Part shown: positions 6,081-10,298 of the stretch, in pieces | Position numbering within the stretch: the first letter of the stretch is position 1 | How the letters are laid out: each line of letters opens with the position of its first letter | NCBI GenBank assembly: GCA_937960785.1 | Contig: CALGOZ010000148.1 | Coordinates: 1-10,298, forward strand | Source: an uncultured Pseudogracilibacillus sp. | Lineage (GTDB): Bacteria; Bacillota; Bacilli; Bacillales; Amphibacillaceae | Length of the DNA stretch: 10,298 nucleotides | Direction of reading: 5' to 3' | Translations under genes and position numbers: made by a program | The notes under the pieces: generated by a model | Databases searched by the model: none | The model's input: the letters and a program-made list of their open reading frames with translations, nothing else | What the model was told of the DNA's origin: nothing

Positions 6081-7391
6081 TTATACGTCTTTGCGCAATA
6101 GACGCATCATATTTTGCTTATATGTTTCAACACCAGGTTGATCAAAAGGATTCACTTTGAGCAAATAACTACTCATTGCGCAAGCTTTTTGGAAAAAGTA
6201 AACTAAATATCCGAAAGTAAACGCATTTACTCTAGGTAAAGTAAGGACAATATTCGGTACATCTCCTGAAGTATGGGCAAGTAAAGCTCCTTCAAAGGCA
6301 TAGCGATTTAAATCATGTAATGTATATGTATGTAATTCGTTTAATTGATCATAATTTTCCTCGTCATAGGGAATAGTTAAGTCACGATCTATTTTTTCGG
6401 TAAATAAGAATGTTTGAAATAAATGTCGTTCTCCATCTTGAATATATTGGCCAAGGGAATGTAAGTCCGTTGTGAAAACAGAAGCAGCGGGATAGACACC
6501 TTTTCTTTCTTTGCCTTCACTTTCGCCAAAAAGTTGTTTCCACCATTCTTGAAAGTAGCGCCAACGTGGTTCGAACGTATTAAATATTTCAATTTTTTTC
6601 CCGTTGTTATACAAAATTTGTCGTAAAACAGCATAATAATAACTGTTGTTTTTCTCTAGTTGCTCCTCCATTGTTTCATTGCGAGCACATTTTGCACCTT
6701 CTATAACTTCATCAATCTGAATACCATTTACTGCCATTGGTAGTAAACCAACCGGTGTTAAAACCGAATATCTTCCACCAATATTATCCGGAATTGTAAA
6801 GGTCGTATACGATTGTTCTTTAGCAATTTGCCTTAAAGGTCCATTAACGGCATCGGTCGTAACAAAAATTCGCTCTTTCATTTCGGCCGATGTATAACGT
6901 GTTGCCATATAATTTCGTAAAATTCGAAAAGCGATTGCTGTTTCTAAAGTTGAGCCACTTTTGGAAATTACGTTAATTGAAAAATCGTATCCATCCAACA
7001 ATTCGAGTAAATCTTTCATATAGGTGCCACTTAAATGATGACCGGCATAGACAACTTTCGGAAATTTATTTTCCTCTATTCGTAGTTCGTTAACATATGT
7101 ATGGGTCAGGAGCTCGATTGCTGCCCGAGCCCCTAAATAAGAACCGCCGACACCGACGACGACAAAGATATCGCTATGTTTTTTTATTTTTTCAGCAACT
7201 TGTTTTATGCGAGCAAATTCTTGTTTATTATAGGTTTCAGGATAATCGAGCCATCCAAGAAATTCATGCCCAAGACCAGTTTGTGTATGCAGTTGTTCAT
7301 GGGCACGATGTACTTCCTTTTGAAGTTCGTCAATTTCATTTTGGGTTATAAATGGTTTTATATATTGATCATCAATCGTTATATAGGGCAC
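6081..7391 (-). CDS. pgi: glucose-6-phosphate isomerase
   Basis: Pgi interconverts glucose-6-phosphate and fructose-6-phosphate in glycolysis and gluconeogenesis. The 436-residue product shows the two SIS-type sugar-phosphate lobes: VVGVGGSYLGARA at 78-90 and SKSGSTLETA at 143-152, then the PGI signature DNIGGRYSVLTPVG at 202-215. The C-terminal signature FDQPGVETYK ends at Lys425. Catalytic Glu290 (FGESEGK), His311 and Lys425 stand at the positions known for Bacillus enzymes. The start is a GTG at 7391 with GGAGG nine nt upstream. It follows the thioredoxin-like gene by 34 bp, suggesting one transcript. The C-terminus is about 14 residues shorter than B. subtilis Pgi (450), stopping soon after the Lys425 helix; the active site is intact, so I regard it as functional. 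Confidence 0.96.
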   Translation of the reverse strand: MPYITIDDQYIKPFITQNEIDELQKEVHRAHEQLHTQTGLGHEFLGWLDYPETYNKQEFARIKQVAEKIKKHSDIFVVVGVGGSYLGARAAIELLTHTYVNELRIEENKFPKVVYAGHHLSGTYMKDLLELLDGYDFSINVISKSGSTLETAIAFRILRNYMATRYTSAEMKERIFVTTDAVNGPLRQIAKEQSYTTFTIPDNIGGRYSVLTPVGLLPMAVNGIQIDEVIEGAKCARNETMEEQLEKNNSYYYAVLRQILYNNGKKIEIFNTFEPRWRYFQEWWKQLFGESEGKERKGVYPAASVFTTDLHSLGQYIQDGERHLFQTFLFTEKIDRDLTIPYDEENYDQLNELHTYTLHDLNRYAFEGALLAHTSGDVPNIVLTLPRVNAFTFGYLVYFFQKACAMSSYLLKVNPFDQPGVETYKQNMMRLLRKDV

Positions 7392-7425
7392 GTCTTAACT
7401 CCTCCAATTGTGAAAAACAAACTAT

Positions 7426-7974
7426 TTAGAGTGATAATAGCACTTTCTTCATATCTTCATAAACGTAGTTCCACATTTCCTCATCGGAGCGGAATGTAGA
7501 GCTAACTTTTTGAATAAATTGTTGAAATGCTTCTTCAAATTGTGCTGATTCACGATCTGGTAAATCGGCCTTTAGCTTTTCTGTAAATTCATTTACTTCA
7601 GGAGCCCACGGACCCCATGTTCCTACTTCTTTTCCAGCCTCGTCTATAAAAATAAACATCGGAATATAACGCTTGCCGTTGGTTAAATATTGATCCATTA
7701 ATTCTAAATGATCATCCCGAATTAAAAAGCGAGTGTCGATATTCGCTACTTTTGCGATGTGTAAAAAGATTGGTATATCCATCATACAGTGACCACACCA
7801 TTCCGCTGCTAAGACGACTGCGCGGAGACTTTTAGTTTCCTTTAATTTAATTTTATCTTCTTCAGGTACTGAAAATGTATTGTAAATATGGTGGAAAGCA
7901 TCTTTATGTTTATCTAAACGCTCCATATATGCTTCTTTCGTCAAGCCTTTATCAAACCAAATATTTAATGACAT
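7426..7974 (-). CDS. thioredoxin-family protein with a WCGHC motif
   Basis: This 182-residue protein has a thioredoxin-fold core. AAEWCGHCMMDIP places the redox pair at Cys60 and Cys63, and YIPMFIFID supplies the cis-proline (Pro105) facing it. A helical N-terminal extension (residues 1-45) and a long acidic C-terminal helix (from about 125) make it larger than classical thioredoxin. No signal peptide or membrane span is visible, so it should act in the cytoplasm as a thiol-disulfide reductase or a thiol sensor. Partners are unknown. The ATG at 7974 has AAAGGAG 9 nt upstream. It is followed 34 bp later by pgi on the same strand. A possible promoter (TTTACC at 8099-8104, 18 bp, TACAAT at 8075-8080) lies upstream. 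Confidence 0.85.
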   Translation of the reverse strand: MSLNIWFDKGLTKEAYMERLDKHKDAFHHIYNTFSVPEEDKIKLKETKSLRAVVLAAEWCGHCMMDIPIFLHIAKVANIDTRFLIRDDHLELMDQYLTNGKRYIPMFIFIDEAGKEVGTWGPWAPEVNEFTEKLKADLPDRESAQFEEAFQQFIQKVSSTFRSDEEMWNYVYEDMKKVLLSL

Positions 7975-8372
7975 AAATAAAAACTCCTTTCTATTTACTT
8001 TATATATTTTAATTAGACTTCGGGTAGCACAATTGATTAGTCATTTTGAATCAAATATTTGTTATTTGCATTCTATTGTACATGAAACGTAAGAAAAAGG
8101 TAAAGCGGTTCAATTAATAACGCACAAAGGGTAGGGAAATGTTGCCTAAAAAATTAACAGAAAAGGTAGGTTCAACTTTATAGTTATTTCACTTTTAATA
8201 TTTACGATTGTCCACACTTACAAACTTAATACTCATACAAAGTTGTACACAGTTTCACACTTTAACAAGCCATAAAGTAGATTATACAGGATAAAAGGGT
8301 AGCTATTTATTGTAATTAAAACGGGAAGATCGTGAAGTTTTTTAAAGGTGAAAAAAGAAAGGATGAAAAAGT
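7975..8372. other. 398-bp intergenic region between divergent thioredoxin-like and amidase genes
   Basis: No convincing gene is visible. The thioredoxin side holds a weak minus-strand promoter (TTTACC 8099-8104 / TACAAT 8075-8080) and a small TTGATT/AATCAA inverted repeat near 8034-8055. The amidase side holds a degenerate direct repeat beginning TTGTCCACA (8208) and TTGTACACA (8243), spaced 35 bp apart. It also holds TTAACA (8262-8267) and TATACA (8283-8288), a promoter pair with a short 15-bp spacer. A 14-codon frame at 8139-8183 is too small to call. Confidence 0.45.
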
Positions 8373-9257
8373 ATGATTGTAATCGATCGACGCTCGATTG
8401 CGATAGGTGGACAAAGTAAACGTTCCCTTAGTCAAATTAAAAACATCGCCATTCATTATAGTGCAACAAAAATAGGAAATAGTGCTGTTTTTGAGCAGTA
8501 TTGGTCGCAAAGTCGTGGGTGGAAAACCGGTGGCTATCACGAAGTTATTCTCCTAAATGGCGATGTTGAATTAAATTATAATCCGACAGTTATAACAAAT
8601 GGAGTGAAAAACTATAATATATCAACCTATCATATTTGTTATGTCGGGGATGGTAAACCGAACGGATTACAAATGGTTTCTTTACGAAAACGGATAAAAC
8701 GAGCCAAACAGTTGTTTCATATAAAAAGAGAACATATTAAAGGTCATCGGGAATTTAGAGGTGCGAAGACAGCCTGTCCTGCTTTAAATGTAAAAAAGGA
8801 AATTATAGCAAAGTTAAATAGTGTAGGTATGACCTCGACAGAAAAAACAACTACGACAAAAGCTAAAACAGGTCCGATTGCTACTATACAAAACTGGGTA
8901 AATACGTATTCTTTTAATTACATTAAAGTTGACAACTTGTACGGTCCCAAGACTCATCGAGCTCTCGTAAAAGTATATCAATACGAATTGAACGTTCAAT
9001 TTAACCGGAACTTAGTTGTTGATGGAATCCCAGGACCGAAAACAGATGCAGCAGTGGTTATCATTCGAAAGGGAGCAAGAGGAAATTTAACTAAGGTAAT
9101 GCAGGCATTTTTGTATGTAAAGGGTTATCCTTTAGCTGTCGATGGTATTTTTGGGGATATCACTCATGAGATGATTAAAAAATTTCAACGCAAAAACAAG
9201 CTAATAGTCGATGGGATTGCTGGTAAAGCGACATTCCGTAAATTGATTAGACGGTAA
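8373..9257 (+). CDS. N-acetylmuramoyl-L-alanine amidase (amidase_2) with C-terminal peptidoglycan-binding repeats
   Basis: This encodes a zinc amidase that cuts the bond between muramic acid and the stem peptide. The N-terminal amidase_2/PGRP domain (about 20-150) has the zinc ligands His28 (AIHYSAT), His125 (KGHREF) and Cys135 (TACPAL), plus GGYHEVILLNG at 53-63. After a Thr/Lys-rich linker (154-166) come two PG_binding_1-like modules (about 168-235 and 236-294), each with the family's VDG-IxG-x-T pattern, as in VDGIPGPKT and VDGIAGKAT. There is no signal peptide, so it resembles phage endolysins that need a holin or cell lysis for release. No holin or other phage gene is nearby. The ATG at 8373 has AGAAAGGA about 9 nt upstream. 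It ends in the terminator at 9263-9286. Confidence 0.9.
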   Translation: MIVIDRRSIAIGGQSKRSLSQIKNIAIHYSATKIGNSAVFEQYWSQSRGWKTGGYHEVILLNGDVELNYNPTVITNGVKNYNISTYHICYVGDGKPNGLQMVSLRKRIKRAKQLFHIKREHIKGHREFRGAKTACPALNVKKEIIAKLNSVGMTSTEKTTTTKAKTGPIATIQNWVNTYSFNYIKVDNLYGPKTHRALVKVYQYELNVQFNRNLVVDGIPGPKTDAAVVIIRKGARGNLTKVMQAFLYVKGYPLAVDGIFGDITHEMIKKFQRKNKLIVDGIAGKATFRKLIRR

Positions 9258-9262
9258 ACAAA

Positions 9263-9286
9263 AAAGAGCGCTTAATCGCGCTCTTT
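9263..9286. terminator. bidirectional terminator overlapping the DUF378 stop codon
   Basis: AAAGAGCGC (9263-9271) pairs with GCGCTCTTT (9278-9286) around a 6-nt loop. The minus strand continues with TTTGTTTACC, extending the U-tract formed with the stem's own Ts; the plus side has CTCTTTATC. On the minus strand the upstream arm encodes the last codons of the DUF378 gene and the loop carries its TAA (9272-9274). It begins 6 nt after the amidase stop. Confidence 0.85.
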
Positions 9287-9574
9287 ATCACTTTGTGTGT
9301 TCAGTTTATTAGAGTGATTTTCAAACTCACTGCTAAACTCTGTTGCGTAATCATGGTTATGGTTCGATTCATCAATTGATTCAATACCTGTAAAAAGTAT
9401 TGTTAATGCGTATAAACCACTTAATCCAACCAATGCGTAAATAATTCTTGATAATATAGATTGTTGGCCGTTAAAAATAAATGCGACTAAGTCAAAATTT
9501 AAAAAACCAATTAACCCCCAATTAATAGCTCCAACAATAATTAATCCTAATGCAATACGCTTTAATATATCCAA
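9272..9574 (-). CDS. yuzA: DUF378 family small membrane protein, YuzA-like
   Basis: The 100-residue product has the DUF378 hallmark in its N-terminal half: two membrane spans (about 6-28 and 41-63) linked by LNFDLVAFIF, with GAINWGLIGF in the first span and LVGLSGLYAL in the second. Function is unknown. B. subtilis YuzA lies near pgi, consistent with this locus, and is shorter (about 78 residues). The extra length here is a hydrophilic tail (67-100) rich in Ser, Asn, Glu and Asp, with no evident motif. The start is a TTG at 9574, supported by GGAGG 7 nt upstream; no ATG in this frame has a better site. Its 3' end is embedded in the terminator shared with the convergent amidase gene. Confidence 0.85.
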   Translation of the reverse strand: MDILKRIALGLIIVGAINWGLIGFLNFDLVAFIFNGQQSILSRIIYALVGLSGLYALTILFTGIESIDESNHNHDYATEFSSEFENHSNKLNTQSDKERD

Positions 9575-9649
9575 AGTTATGCCTCCTATAAATGTTATTA
9601 TACATACTTATACTGTAACCAATTTTTCAAGTAATATTTATAAACAAAA

Positions 9650-9671
9650 AAGAGGGCTTATTTGCCCTCTT
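9650..9671 (-). terminator. terminator reading leftward, likely of the DUF3800 transcript
   Basis: On the minus strand AAGAGGGC (9664-9671) pairs with GCCCTCTT (9650-9657) around a 6-nt loop and is followed by TTTTGTTTATA. The plus side lacks a T-run, so it acts leftward. It lies about 110 nt past the DUF3800 stop, giving that transcript a structured 3' untranslated region. Confidence 0.85.
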
Positions 9672-9684
9672 AGAATTATAATTA

Positions 9685-9783
9685 TAAATTCATTAAAACA
9701 CTTGCATAATTAATAATAAAGTGGTTATAATGAATTTAGGGTTCGGGGTTAGCTCGAACGGGCCGCTATATGCGGCTTTTTTT
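9685..9783 (+). ncRNA. candidate structured RNA or structured 3' UTR beside the DUF3800 gene
   Basis: Three hairpins follow each other in the 207-bp gap. First, TAAATTCATTA (9685-9695) pairs perfectly with TAATGAATTTA (9728-9738) and is extended inward by CACTT (9699-9703) with AAGTG (9719-9723). Second, GTTCGGG (9741-9747) pairs with CTCGAAC (9753-9759), including one G-U. Third, GCCGC (9762-9766) pairs with GCGGC (9772-9776) and is followed by seven Ts, a good plus-strand terminator. A TTGCAT (9702-9707) and TATAAT (9726-9731), 18 bp apart, could start a short plus-strand RNA of about 45 nt near 9738. Alternatively the minus strand carries the helices as the DUF3800 3' untranslated region. 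Conserved RNA motifs associated with DUF3800 genes are known from comparative genomics; whether this is one is untested. Strand is uncertain. Confidence 0.45.
9762..9783 (+). terminator. rightward terminator ending at the DUF3800 stop codon
   Basis: The 5-bp all-GC stem GCCGC/GCGGC with loop TATAT is followed by TTTTTTT (9777-9783). The last Ts overlap the DUF3800 stop codon (9782-9784 on the opposite strand). No protein-coding gene on the plus strand upstream lacks its own terminator, so it implies a plus-strand transcript starting after 9286. Confidence 0.65.
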
Positions 9784-10298
9784 ATGGAAATTTTTTTAGT
9801 CCGTATCCGTTATAATATGGATAATTATATATTTTATCTTCGAATGTCAAAAAAGCTTTGTCCTTATTATTGGTTTTCGTATATTTAAAAATAGGATAAG
9901 AAACAACATCAGCTAATTCCAATAAAATATAAGATGCCTTACCTTTATTCTTCTCAAGGCACCATTTTGGATTAAAGTAAACTCCCTTAATTCCAGAAAA
10001 ATGTTCCTTAGATTTGAAGTTATTACCATTATCTATTAAATTAGTTAAATATCTTAAAATCCTCAAATCTTCTTTTTTACCCCTAGACTCAAGTAAGATA
10101 ATTCCACTTTCATTATTCCTGTTTAATTCCCAACAAAACCTTTCTATTATAAAGTTGAGATTTAAGTTATACACATGGAATGGTTTTGAGTATGTAAAAA
10201 CATGATTAATTTTATCTATAGATGAACTATATATTCTAAAATCGGTTGATTTTATCATTAAGGAAATATCATTTTGTAACTGAGCATAATCAACAACG
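9782..10298 (-). CDS. DUF3800 family protein, C-terminal part (5' end beyond the window)
   Basis: The reading frame stays open to the right edge. The first in-window ATG (10258) has no ribosome binding site, so the gene starts outside and 171 C-terminal codons are visible. The family is recognised from FRIYSSSIDK, the ERF helix (LNFIIERFCWEL), GIILLESRGKKED, and the C-terminal LLELADVVSYPIFKY block followed by FEDKIYNY and GYGLKKFP. DUF3800 proteins usually open with an acidic 'DES' strand, which would lie off the window. Their function is not established; they often occur in mobile or defence-rich regions. The gene is more AT-rich than the core genes to its left, consistent with transfer. 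It ends with the leftward terminator at 9650-9671. Confidence 0.75.
   Translation of the reverse strand, partial: VVDYAQLQNDISLMIKSTDFRIYSSSIDKINHVFTYSKPFHVYNLNLNFIIERFCWELNRNNESGIILLESRGKKEDLRILRYLTNLIDNGNNFKSKEHFSGIKGVYFNPKWCLEKNKGKASYILLELADVVSYPIFKYTKTNNKDKAFLTFEDKIYNYPYYNGYGLKKFP

Noticed and set aside
8015..8060. T-box or riboswitch leader for the thioredoxin-like gene
   Set aside because: No T-box sequence, specifier hairpin or recognisable aptamer core; only a short TTGATT/AATCAA repeat is present.
8139..8183. 14-codon leader peptide with AGGG upstream
   Set aside because: Too short, with no regulatory codon run or following attenuator hairpin.
9685..9738. IS200/IS605-type terminal hairpin
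   Set aside because: No tnpA or tnpB gene is visible and no second end occurs in the window; the palindrome alone is not enough.
9741..9776. tRNA or tmRNA 3' end, suggested by GGTTCG...CGAAC
   Set aside because: The loop is not a T-loop, no acceptor stem or CCA partner is present, and no cloverleaf can be built around it.

Overview
The window looks like chromosomal DNA from a low-GC, endospore-forming member of the Bacillaceae. Strong GGAGG-type ribosome binding sites, frequent TTG/GTG starts and U-tract hairpin terminators all point that way. The gene set also matches parts of the Bacillus subtilis yum/yui and yug/pat/kap neighbourhoods: yumC, yuiB, yuiC, yuiD, deoD, kapB, patB, pgi and a yuzA-type DUF378 gene. 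kapB, a partner of a sporulation kinase, is the best marker of a spore former. I cannot name the species.

Layout. Positions 1-308 are non-coding and hold a 52-bp-period tandem repeat entering from the left edge. yumC (ferredoxin/flavodoxin-NADP reductase, minus strand) follows and is divergent from yuiB and yuiC (small membrane protein; 3D-domain cell-wall enzyme). A shared terminator at 2587-2623 separates yuiC from a convergent minus-strand operon, kapB-deoD-yuiD, whose promoter at about 4311-4338 is divergent from a 62-residue single-span membrane protein. A strong bidirectional terminator at 4657-4687 separates that gene from patB (PLP C-S lyase/aminotransferase). Upstream of patB lie the pgi terminator and a thioredoxin-like gene plus pgi, probably co-transcribed. 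After a roughly 400-bp spacer comes a plus-strand gene for a phage-type amidase with C-terminal peptidoglycan-binding repeats and no signal peptide. It converges on the DUF378 gene, with a terminator built into the DUF378 stop region. The right end (9575-10298) is AT-rich and accessory in character: a DUF3800 gene running off the edge, with a spacer containing three stacked hairpins and two oppositely oriented terminators.

How the genes fit together. Most of the window is housekeeping: redox supply (yumC), wall turnover (yuiC, amidase), purine nucleoside salvage (deoD), sulfur amino-acid metabolism (patB), glycolysis (pgi) and thiol redox (thioredoxin-like). There is no obvious multi-gene defence or metabolic island inside the window. 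The most unusual signals are at RNA or DNA-structure level: a hairpin that puts the yuiC ribosome binding site in its loop and both candidate start codons in its stem, and a candidate structured RNA beside the DUF3800 gene, a family for which associated conserved RNA motifs are known. The 52-bp tandem repeat and two operator-like palindromes are secondary points of interest.
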